A stretch of DNA of 33,229 nt from JAFGMC01 sp963540515 (lineage in GTDB: Bacteria > Pseudomonadota > Alphaproteobacteria > Rs-D84). Positions 8,283 to 16,284 of the stretch are shown one piece after another. The notes beneath the pieces are model-generated. The model made no database searches. It was not told the origin of the DNA and was given only the letters and a program-made list of their open reading frames with translations. Every line of letters starts with the position of its first letter. Within the stretch, counting starts at the first letter, position 1. The stretch spans positions 1 through 33,229 of the forward strand of contig CAUTNA010000009.1 in assembly GCA_963540515.1 (NCBI GenBank), written 5' to 3'. Made by a program: the position numbers and the translations under genes.

Positions 8283-10847
8283 ATGTTAAAAACTCTTCTC
8301 AATAAATTGCTGGGTTCTGCAAATGAAAGACTAATAAAATCTTATGACAAAATAGTAAGCTTTATCAATGATTTAGAACCTAAATATCATGCTATGACAG
8401 ATACTGAATTGGTTGAGGAAACTTTTAAACTAAAAGAAAGATTAAAAAATGGTGAAAAAGAAAAAGATGTTTTGCCGTATGCTTTCGCACTTGTCAGAGA
8501 GGCTTCTTATCGTGCCATAGGACTTAGACATTTTAATGTTCAATTACTTGGTGGAATAGTTTTAAATAATGGACAAATCTCAGAAATGAGAACAGGAGAA
8601 GGTAAGACTCTTGTTGCAACTCTTGCCCTCTTTTTAAAAGCTTTGTATGGAAAAGGTGCCCATCTTATAACTGTTAATGATTACTTAGCAAAGAGAGATG
8701 CTGAATGGATGGGAAAAGTTTATAAATTCTTAGGACTTTCTATTGGAATTATTCAACATGATATGAACGATGAAGAAAGAAGAGAGGCTTATAACTGTGA
8801 TATAACATATGTTACAAATTCTGAACTTGGGTTTGATTATCTTAGGGATAATATGAAGTTTTCAAAAGAAGAACAGGTCCTCCGTCCCCTATTCTTTGCA
8901 ATTGTTGATGAGGTTGATAGTATTTTAATTGATGAGGCAAGAACTCCTTTAATAATTTCGGGTCCTTCTGAAGATGCAAGTGAACTTTATAATACAATAG
9001 ATAGTGTTGTATCAAAGTTATCAACTGATGATTTTAAAAAAGATGAAAAAGATAGACATGTAACATTAACAGATAATGGTGTAGATACAATAACTCGTGC
9101 TTTAAAAGAAACAGGAATACTTGTTGGTGATAATTTATATTCTCCTGAAAATGCATCGATTGTTATGCATATTCAACAATCTTTATTAGCTCATAATTTG
9201 TATCAGAAAAATGTAAATTATGTAGTAAGAAGTGGTCAAATTTTAATTGTTGATGAGTTTACTGGTCGTGTTATGACAGGAAGACGTTTTGGACGCGGTC
9301 TTCATCAAGCAATTGAAGCAAAGGAACATGTTCAGGTTCAGCCAGAAAATCAAACTATATCAAGTATTTCTTATCAAAATTTATTTAGATTATATCCAAC
9401 TCTTTCTGGTATGACTGGTACAGCTATGACAGAAGCTGCAGAATTTGAAGAAATATATAAATTGCGTGTTGTATCAATTCCAACAAATCGCCCAGTATCA
9501 AGAATTGATCATCAAGATGAAATATACAGAAATAAGCAAGAAAAATATAATGCAATTATAAATCAAATAAAAGAATGTTTGGATAGAAAACAACCAGTTT
9601 TAGTTGGTACTGTTTCAATTGAAAAATCAGAAGAATTATTTAATTATGTAAAAGATAAACTTAAAATAACACCTGCTGTATTAAATGCAAAACATCATGA
9701 ATCGGAGGCTGGTATTATATCTCAGGCGGGGGCTCCATCTGCTGTTACTATTGCAACAAATATGGCAGGAAGAGGAACTGATATTAAACTTGGTGGAAAT
9801 GCTGAGACTTTAATTGATGCTTTGGATAAAGAAGATCCGAATTTTGAAGAGAAAAAGAAAGAAATATACAAACAAATAGAAGAAAATAAAAAAATAGTAT
9901 TAAATGCAGGTGGGCTTTATGTAATCGGAACAGAAAGACATGAATCTCGTAGAATTGATAATCAGTTGCGTGGAAGATCAGGACGTCAAGGAGATCCTGG
10001 TGATTCAAAATTCTTTTTAGCTTTAGATGATGATTTAATGCGTATTTTTGGTGCATCTCGCTTGGATAATATGCTTACAACTTTTGGACTTAAAGAAGGA
10101 GAAGCAATTACTCATCCTTGGATAACAAAAGCATTAGAAAAAGCACAAAAACGTGTTGAAGCAAGGTATTTTGAATCTCGTAAAGAGTTATTAAAATATG
10201 ATGATGTTATGAATGAACAAAGAAATATTATTTATAAACAAAGAAATGAGATTATGACTTCAGATAATTTCTCAGAACTTGTTTATGAACTTATTGGAGA
10301 TACTGTTGAATCTATTTGTGAAAATAATATTCCTGAAAAAGCTCATACTTATGATTGGAATTTGGAAGGAATAAGAAAAGATATGATAAACTGTTTTGCA
10401 CTTGATATAACAGATATTGATACTTGGAAAAATGATGACAGTATAACAGAACAAAAAGCTTTTGAAACTTTAGAAAAACTTGCAAAATCAAGATATAAAT
10501 ATCAACTAGACAGGTTTGATAAAGAGTTTATAAATAATGCAGAAAGGCAAATTTTACTTGGAACTTTAGATTCTGTTTGGAAAAAGCATCTTCAACAAAT
10601 GGATTACTTACAAACAGGTATTGGACTTCGTGGTTATGCACAAAAAAATCCATTATATGAATATAAACAAGAGGCTTTAGAACTATTTAAAAATACAATA
10701 AATTCATTTAAAAGAATTTCTGTATCTTATATTTCAAGAATAGATTATCCAAAAGAAGAAAAATCACAACAAGAAATTCATAGAAATGATTTATGTCCTT
10801 GTGGATCTGGTCTTAAATATAAACATTGTTGTGGTAAATTAAAGTAG
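8283..10847 (+). CDS. secA: Preprotein translocase ATPase SecA
   Basis: SecA drives unfolded preproteins through the SecYEG channel using ATP. The 854-residue product has the full order. Walker A is MRTGEGKTL (102-110). The DEAD-type Walker B region DEVDSILIDEARTP is at about 209. GMTGTA precedes the second nucleotide-binding domain, and NMAGRGTDI and GRSGRQGDPGDS lie within it. The C-terminal zinc-binding tail CPCGSG...HCC binds SecB and lipids in relatives. Length is normal. AAGG stands before ATG. dnaE starts 13 bp downstream, so the two are likely co-transcribed. Sec export is directly relevant to the many signal-peptide proteins in this window. Confidence 0.98.
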   Translation: MLKTLLNKLLGSANERLIKSYDKIVSFINDLEPKYHAMTDTELVEETFKLKERLKNGEKEKDVLPYAFALVREASYRAIGLRHFNVQLLGGIVLNNGQISEMRTGEGKTLVATLALFLKALYGKGAHLITVNDYLAKRDAEWMGKVYKFLGLSIGIIQHDMNDEERREAYNCDITYVTNSELGFDYLRDNMKFSKEEQVLRPLFFAIVDEVDSILIDEARTPLIISGPSEDASELYNTIDSVVSKLSTDDFKKDEKDRHVTLTDNGVDTITRALKETGILVGDNLYSPENASIVMHIQQSLLAHNLYQKNVNYVVRSGQILIVDEFTGRVMTGRRFGRGLHQAIEAKEHVQVQPENQTISSISYQNLFRLYPTLSGMTGTAMTEAAEFEEIYKLRVVSIPTNRPVSRIDHQDEIYRNKQEKYNAIINQIKECLDRKQPVLVGTVSIEKSEELFNYVKDKLKITPAVLNAKHHESEAGIISQAGAPSAVTIATNMAGRGTDIKLGGNAETLIDALDKEDPNFEEKKKEIYKQIEENKKIVLNAGGLYVIGTERHESRRIDNQLRGRSGRQGDPGDSKFFLALDDDLMRIFGASRLDNMLTTFGLKEGEAITHPWITKALEKAQKRVEARYFESRKELLKYDDVMNEQRNIIYKQRNEIMTSDNFSELVYELIGDTVESICENNIPEKAHTYDWNLEGIRKDMINCFALDITDIDTWKNDDSITEQKAFETLEKLAKSRYKYQLDRFDKEFINNAERQILLGTLDSVWKKHLQQMDYLQTGIGLRGYAQKNPLYEYKQEALELFKNTINSFKRISVSYISRIDYPKEEKSQQEIHRNDLCPCGSGLKYKHCCGKLK

Positions 10848-10860
10848 GAAAATAAAGCAA

Positions 10861-13800
10861 ATGGTTGATTTCGTCCATCTTAGAATACATTCAAGATTTT
10901 CTATTGGTGGAAGTATACTGAATATAAGTGATATACCTGTTTTATGTAAGAAAAATAATATGAAGGCGTGTGCACTGACTGACAGAAATTTGATGTCAGG
11001 AGTTGCAGAATTTTCAGCTATTATGCCAAAAAATGGTATAAAGCCAATAATTGGTATAGATATATCTTTAAATCACCATAGTGTTGATACCAAACTTTTA
11101 CGACTTGAATCATTATCTAAAATATTACTTCTTGCGAAAAATCATGAAGGTTATTTAAATTTATGTAAACTAAATCGTATAATGTATATGCGTAAGGATA
11201 ATTTACATTTAGGACCATATGTTGATTTTTCGGATTTAGAAAAATATAAAAATGGATTGATATGTTTATCTGGAAGTTATAAAGGACCTATTGGTAAATC
11301 TTTTTTAGGTAATCAAGATGAAACAGCTTTTAAATTAGCAGAGAATTTATCAAACTTATATCCAAATAATTTTTATATTGAATTGCAAAGACATGGATTA
11401 GAAGAACAAATAAAAATAGAAAATAAACAACTAGATTTAGCAACTAAGTTAAACTTACCAATTGTTGCAACCAATGCTGTAAGATTCAGTGATATGGAAA
11501 GTTTTGAAGCAGCAGATGCCCTTAATTGTGTTTTATCTCAATCTCTTGTTATGTGTCCAGACAGACAAAGGCAAAATGTAGAACATTATTTTAAATCATC
11601 TCAAGAAATGATTGATTTGTTTTCAGATTTACCTGAAGCAATAGAAAATACAAATATAATTGCAACAAAATGTAATTTTTTAGTAAATGTTAATGAAAAA
11701 CCTCTTCTTCCAAAATTTGGTAAAGATATAGAACATGAATCTGAAATACTCCATAAGAATACATACGATGGATTAAAAAAAAGACTAGAAGCTACAAAAG
11801 TCCCAGAAGCAGAACATAAACTTTATTATGAACAAGCAGAGTTTGAGATAAGTACAATTATTAAAATGGGATTTCCGGGATACTTTTTAATAGTCGCTGA
11901 TTATATTGATTGGTGTAGAAAAAATGATATTTTAGTAGGTCCTGGACGCGGTTCTGGTGCTGGTAGTGTTGTTGCATGGGCGCTTGGAATTACAAATGTT
12001 AATCCTCTAAAATATGGACTTCTTTTTGAAAGATTCTTAAATCCAGATCGTGTTTCTATGCCAGACTTTGATGTTGATTTTGAACCTGTTGGAATTGAGA
12101 GAGTTTTAAATTATGTCAGTTCTAAGTATGGTGCAGATTCAATCTGTAGAATTATCACATTTGGTAGTCTTCAAGCACGTGGTGCTATTCGAGATATAGC
12201 AAGAGTTTATAATATTCCATACACATTATCTGATAAACTTGCAAAGTTAATTCCAATGGATGTTAAATCTTTAAAAGATGCTCTTAAGGATAATAAAGAT
12301 ATAGATGATTTATTGGAAAGAGAACCTGATTTAAAACATATTGTTGATATTGCTCAAAAATTAGAAGGATCACTTAGAAACTTAGGACAGCATGCTTGTG
12401 GTGTTGTTATAGGAGATAGACCAACTACTGATATTGCACCTGTTTATAGAGACCCAAACAACCCTCTTCCATCTTCTCAATTTGATGGACATTATTTAGA
12501 GGCAACAGGACTTATAAAATTTGACTTTTTAGGGTTAGAAACACTTGCAATACTTAAATATGCTCTTAAATTAATTAAAAAAGAATATGGTAGGATTCTA
12601 GATCTTGATAAAATACCAATAGATGATCCAAAAGCAATGGAATTGTTTAAAAATGGTATAACTGAAGGAATATTTCAATTTGATGCACCTCATATAAAAC
12701 AGATTCTAAAAAAAATGAATCCAACAAGTTTTTTAAACATAATTGCTTTAAATGCACTAAACAGACCAGGACCTATTGCTTTTATACCAACATATATTGC
12801 AAGAATGCATGGTGAAGAAAAAATAGAATATGTACATCCACTTGCTGAACCTATCTTAAAAGAAACTTATGGTGTTATAGTTTATCAAGAACAGGTTATG
12901 CAATTGACAAGAGTCTTAGCAGGTTTTACTCGTGGGCAGTCTGATAATGTTCGTAAAGCTATGGGTAAGAAAAAAATAGATATAATTAATGAGTTAGAAG
13001 TTAAATTTGTTGAAGGTTGCTTAAAAGAAAAAACTTTATCTGAAGAAAGTGCTAGACAACTTTGGGGTTCATTCAAAGAGTTTGCAAAATATGCATTTAA
13101 TAAATCTCATTCTGTTGCATATTCTGTAGTTGCAAATCAATGTGCGTATATAAAAGCATACTATCCAGCAGAATTTATAGCAGCGTCTATGTCAAGTAAT
13201 ATAAATGACTCAGAACAATTATATGTTTTTATTGAAGATGCTAAGAATAATTTTAATATATCAATAGAAGCTCCTTCAATAAATAAAAGTGAATCTTTAT
13301 TTACTGTTAAAAATAATAAAATTATATATGGTTTGGCAGCCCTTAAAGGGGTTGGAACAAGCATTACCGATTTAATAATAGAAGAAAGAAATAAAAATGG
13401 TTTATTCAGAAATATTACAGATTTTGCAAAAAGGTGTAGTGGAATTATAAATAAAAGAGTTATGGAGTCTTTTGTAAAAGCAGGAGTGTTTGACAGTTTT
13501 AATAGAAATCGTGGTATGCTTTTTGAAAATATAGAGTTAATACTTTCATATTCATCAAAGTCAAAAGATGCTTTTCAAACTTTATCACTTTTTTCTAATG
13601 TTGTTAAAGATGATGTATCAGATGATACTTTATCAAAACAGATGTCTAAAAAACAAAATTGGAGTTTTTCTGAAATGTTAACAGCTGAGATGTCTGTTTA
13701 TGGCTTTTATATGTCAGCACACCCGTTGGATGAATATAAAAAAATTATTTTAAAAGAAAAATTACATACAACAGAATCTATATTAAAATTGGATGATAAA

Positions 13801-14274
13801 GAACATATTGAAATGGCTGTTTATATAAATTCTTTTTCTAAAAGAAAAACAAAAACAGGAAAAGATATGTTAATGGCAAGTGCTTCAGATAGTCTTGGAA
13901 ATATAGAATTAATTTCTTTCGGAGAAAATACATCTGATTTTTATAAATTGTTGTCAGAAGGAAATCTTTTTTATATAGAAGGAAAATTAAGTAAAAAAGA
14001 CGATAGAATTTCTGTATTTTTAGATCGTATTTTATCATTTGATAAATGGTTAGTTTCAAACTTGAAAAAAATAACAATAGAAATAAGAGATGAAAGCTTA
14101 TTAAAGAAAACAACAGATATTTTAAGTTCATTAGAAAAAGGAAATACAAAAATATTTTTAAGTTTATTTGCAAATGGTAAAAAGACAAAACTTTCATTAC
14201 CAAACTATTTAAAACTTACTAGTATAACTTTAAAAGAACTAGAAGAAGCAAATCTAAAGGTTAGTATTGAATAA
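10861..14274 (+). CDS. dnaE: DNA polymerase III alpha subunit
   Basis: This is the replicative polymerase, 1137 residues. The N-terminal PHP domain starts FVHLRIHSRFS. The palm holds PDFDVDF with catalytic D402 and D404, and a third aspartate D555 in KFDFLGL; these positions almost coincide with E. coli 401, 403 and 555. GPGRGSGAGS precedes the palm. Helix-hairpin-helix and OB-fold regions follow, and the C-terminus is near normal length. There is no DEDD exonuclease insertion, so this is DnaE1 type and would need a separate DnaQ. It sits 13 bp after secA, and its stop overlaps the rsmH start (TAATG), so translation of the two is likely coupled. Confidence 0.97.
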   Translation: MVDFVHLRIHSRFSIGGSILNISDIPVLCKKNNMKACALTDRNLMSGVAEFSAIMPKNGIKPIIGIDISLNHHSVDTKLLRLESLSKILLLAKNHEGYLNLCKLNRIMYMRKDNLHLGPYVDFSDLEKYKNGLICLSGSYKGPIGKSFLGNQDETAFKLAENLSNLYPNNFYIELQRHGLEEQIKIENKQLDLATKLNLPIVATNAVRFSDMESFEAADALNCVLSQSLVMCPDRQRQNVEHYFKSSQEMIDLFSDLPEAIENTNIIATKCNFLVNVNEKPLLPKFGKDIEHESEILHKNTYDGLKKRLEATKVPEAEHKLYYEQAEFEISTIIKMGFPGYFLIVADYIDWCRKNDILVGPGRGSGAGSVVAWALGITNVNPLKYGLLFERFLNPDRVSMPDFDVDFEPVGIERVLNYVSSKYGADSICRIITFGSLQARGAIRDIARVYNIPYTLSDKLAKLIPMDVKSLKDALKDNKDIDDLLEREPDLKHIVDIAQKLEGSLRNLGQHACGVVIGDRPTTDIAPVYRDPNNPLPSSQFDGHYLEATGLIKFDFLGLETLAILKYALKLIKKEYGRILDLDKIPIDDPKAMELFKNGITEGIFQFDAPHIKQILKKMNPTSFLNIIALNALNRPGPIAFIPTYIARMHGEEKIEYVHPLAEPILKETYGVIVYQEQVMQLTRVLAGFTRGQSDNVRKAMGKKKIDIINELEVKFVEGCLKEKTLSEESARQLWGSFKEFAKYAFNKSHSVAYSVVANQCAYIKAYYPAEFIAASMSSNINDSEQLYVFIEDAKNNFNISIEAPSINKSESLFTVKNNKIIYGLAALKGVGTSITDLIIEERNKNGLFRNITDFAKRCSGIINKRVMESFVKAGVFDSFNRNRGMLFENIELILSYSSKSKDAFQTLSLFSNVVKDDVSDDTLSKQMSKKQNWSFSEMLTAEMSVYGFYMSAHPLDEYKKIILKEKLHTTESILKLDDKEHIEMAVYINSFSKRKTKTGKDMLMASASDSLGNIELISFGENTSDFYKLLSEGNLFYIEGKLSKKDDRISVFLDRILSFDKWLVSNLKKITIEIRDESLLKKTTDILSSLEKGNTKIFLSLFANGKKTKLSLPNYLKLTSITLKELEEANLKVSIE

Positions 14275-15119
14275 TGGTTCATATTCCTGTTTTATTAGAT
14301 AAAGTGATAGAAACAATTGGAAGTCTGGAAAATAAAAAAATTTTAGATTGCACTTTTGGAGCTGGAGGTTATTCAAAAACTTTCTTATCAAAAGGTGGAA
14401 TCGTTACTGCTATTGATAGAGATGAAAATACAATACAATACGCAAACTTCTTAAAAGAAGAGTTTAAAGAAAGATTTAATTTTATACATTCTAAATTTTC
14501 AAATATTTCATCTTTTAAAGATACCTTTGATGTAATAGTTTTTGATTTTGGTGTATCATCTATGCAATTTGATAGTACCTCACGAGGTTTTTCCTTCAGA
14601 TTTAACAGTCCTTTAAATATGGAAATGGGGTTAAATGAAAAATCTTTATTTGAAATACTCGATAATTTAACTATAGAAGATTTAGCAAAAGTATTATATC
14701 AATTTGGTGATATAAAAAATTCATTTTCAATTGCAAATGCTATTAAAAAAAATAAACCAAAAACAACTTTTGAACTTAAAGAATTAATTTATAATCCAAA
14801 AGATTTGGCTCCAACTTTTCAAGCACTTCGTATTATAACAAATGATGAAATTGGAGAGATTAATAAAGCTTTACAATCAATAGATAAACTTTTAAATAAA
14901 AATGGAATATCTATATGTGTTTCTTTTCATTCAATTGAGGATAGAATTGTAAAAATATTTTTTGATTCTTTAACGAAAGAAAAAGGAAATCCAAAACTTC
15001 CAAATATAGAAGAAAAAAAATATAAATTATTAAAAACTTTTAAACCAACCAAAGAAGATATAGAAAAAAATAATCGTTGTCGTTCTGCACACTTGCGTGC
15101 AGTTCAAAAACTTATTTAA
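14274..15119 (+). CDS. rsmH: 16S rRNA m4C1402 N4-methyltransferase
   Basis: RsmH (MraW) methylates N4 of C1402 in the 30S P site. The 281-residue product shows the N-terminal HIPVLLDKVIE and the SAM-binding DCTFGAGGYSKTFL. Also present are DFGVSSMQFD, the GFSFRFNSPLNMEM segment and a C-terminal region ending NRCRSAHLRAVQKL. It is slightly shorter than the usual 300 or so residues. In most bacteria rsmH heads the division and cell-wall (dcw) cluster before ftsL and ftsI. Here it is coupled to dnaE by a one-base overlap and followed by unrelated envelope genes, so the dcw linkage is lost. Confidence 0.96.
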   Translation: MVHIPVLLDKVIETIGSLENKKILDCTFGAGGYSKTFLSKGGIVTAIDRDENTIQYANFLKEEFKERFNFIHSKFSNISSFKDTFDVIVFDFGVSSMQFDSTSRGFSFRFNSPLNMEMGLNEKSLFEILDNLTIEDLAKVLYQFGDIKNSFSIANAIKKNKPKTTFELKELIYNPKDLAPTFQALRIITNDEIGEINKALQSIDKLLNKNGISICVSFHSIEDRIVKIFFDSLTKEKGNPKLPNIEEKKYKLLKTFKPTKEDIEKNNRCRSAHLRAVQKLI

Positions 15120-15127
15120 AATAGTTC

Positions 15128-15157
15128 TTGAGTAGATAGTTATATTTTTAGTAGAAT
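15128..15157 (+). promoter_or_regulatory. Candidate promoter of the 15176-19895 operon
   Basis: TTGAGT (15128-15133) and TAGAAT (15152-15157) with an 18-bp spacer lie in the 56-bp gap after rsmH. A CAGGAG ribosome site precedes the ATG at 15176. Confidence 0.5.
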
Positions 15158-15175
15158 TAAATCAGGAGTTTTTGA

Positions 15176-15673
15176 ATGAATATAATAGCATCATTTTTAA
15201 CTGTAGTGTTTTGTACTTTTGCATGTTATTCTGTTTGCCCAGTTTGCACAGTTGCTGTTGGTGCAGGATTAGAAGGAGCAAGATTACTAGGGGTTGATGA
15301 TGTTATCACAGGTATTTGGGCAGGCGGACTTACTCTTTCTTTATTTTTTTGGACAGTATCTTTTTTAAAGAAAAAAGGAATAAATAATTTGTTTCTTCAG
15401 ATAATTTTTCCATTTTTAATTATGTATTCAATGCTTTTTCTTGTTTATTTATTACCAGATGTTAATTTTGGTCAGTTTACTTTATTTGGAATTGATAAAT
15501 TTTTATTAGGTACTATTGTTGGAACTATTTCATTTTATTTTGGTGCAAGATTATACATAAAAATTAAAAGAGAAAATGGAGGACATGCAAAATTTCCATT
15601 TCAAAAAGTTGTAGTACCACTTTCTTTTTTACTTTGTTCAACAGCGGTTTTTGCTTTGATTATTTATTTATAA
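15176..15673 (+). CDS. Multi-pass membrane protein with CPVC motif
   Basis: The 165-residue protein has about five hydrophobic segments (roughly 3-30, 42-62, 72-95, 105-127 and 145-165). The first carries cysteines at 13 and 17 and then C21-P-V-C24, a CxxC of the kind used in thiol-disulfide exchange. It is followed by TVAVGAGLEGARLLGVDD and a W-A-G-G segment. From memory, proteins with this CPVC-x-VAVGAG start occur in distant bacteria, including Patescibacteria, often next to a homologue of the following gene. Function is unknown. It heads an operon containing two secreted Cys-rich proteins, so a redox role is a reasonable but untested guess. Spacing to the next gene is 10 bp. Confidence 0.8.
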   Translation: MNIIASFLTVVFCTFACYSVCPVCTVAVGAGLEGARLLGVDDVITGIWAGGLTLSLFFWTVSFLKKKGINNLFLQIIFPFLIMYSMLFLVYLLPDVNFGQFTLFGIDKFLLGTIVGTISFYFGARLYIKIKRENGGHAKFPFQKVVVPLSFLLCSTAVFALIIYL

Positions 15674-15683
15674 GGATGAATGT

Positions 15684-16280
15684 ATGAAAAATGAAAAGTT
15701 ATCCATGGAAGAAATGATTGAAAAGATTGATTCTGCTAAGAAAGTTAATCCATTAGATTTATCTTCTGATCAGGATTTATCAATTGCTCTTATGAATTTA
15801 ATATCATTAGAAGAACACTTTTTTTGCAGTGGTGGTAAAACAGGTAAAACATATTTTTACGATATGATAAATACAATAAGAGATATGAGAAAAACTTTAA
15901 TGGAGAGAATTGTAAAAAAATCTACTGCTGAAAATGGTGAAGTTTGGTGTATTTCAAAGCATTTACTTGCTGCAACTATGAGATTAACAGAAGTTGGTAC
16001 TAAGGCTCTTTCTGCAGGTAAAAAAGAAGATGCTTATGATTTATTTAATAAAGCGTATGATTTATATTCACTGTTTTGGGGAATAAATATGGATTTAATT
16101 GATACATCTGGGGTTAAAAAATCAGTTAAAAATATAAATGAAGATTTATCAAGTATTTCATCTTTAACAGATAATAAATTATCAGAAGTAAAAAAAAATG
16201 ATATAATAAGTCAAAAAGATTCAACTGTTAAAAGACTTGGTGATTTTGTAAGAAGAGCTGTTAATTGTTGTATAGAATAA
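15684..16280 (+). CDS. Conserved helical cytosolic protein (198 aa), partner of the CPVC membrane protein
   Basis: There is no signal peptide or membrane segment, and most of it is predicted helical by eye. Residues about 25-60 hold a conserved-looking DLSSDQDLSIALMNLISLEE, then FFCSGGKTGK. Residues about 95-135 hold WCISKHLLAATMRLTEVGTK and a KAYDLYSLFWGIN stretch, reminiscent of a helical repeat. The C-terminal 50 residues are polar and variable. I recall homologues beside CPVC-type membrane proteins in other phyla, which suggests a conserved two-gene module. I cannot assign a function. AAGGATG precedes the start; the next gene begins 4 nt after the stop. Confidence 0.8.
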   Translation: MKNEKLSMEEMIEKIDSAKKVNPLDLSSDQDLSIALMNLISLEEHFFCSGGKTGKTYFYDMINTIRDMRKTLMERIVKKSTAENGEVWCISKHLLAATMRLTEVGTKALSAGKKEDAYDLFNKAYDLYSLFWGINMDLIDTSGVKKSVKNINEDLSSISSLTDNKLSEVKKNDIISQKDSTVKRLGDFVRRAVNCCIE

Positions 16281-16284
16281 ATAT

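Noticed and set aside
13838..14203. A 121-residue minus-strand ORF rich in Leu/Phe/Tyr.
   Set aside because: Antisense to the C-terminal part of dnaE, with no ribosome site.
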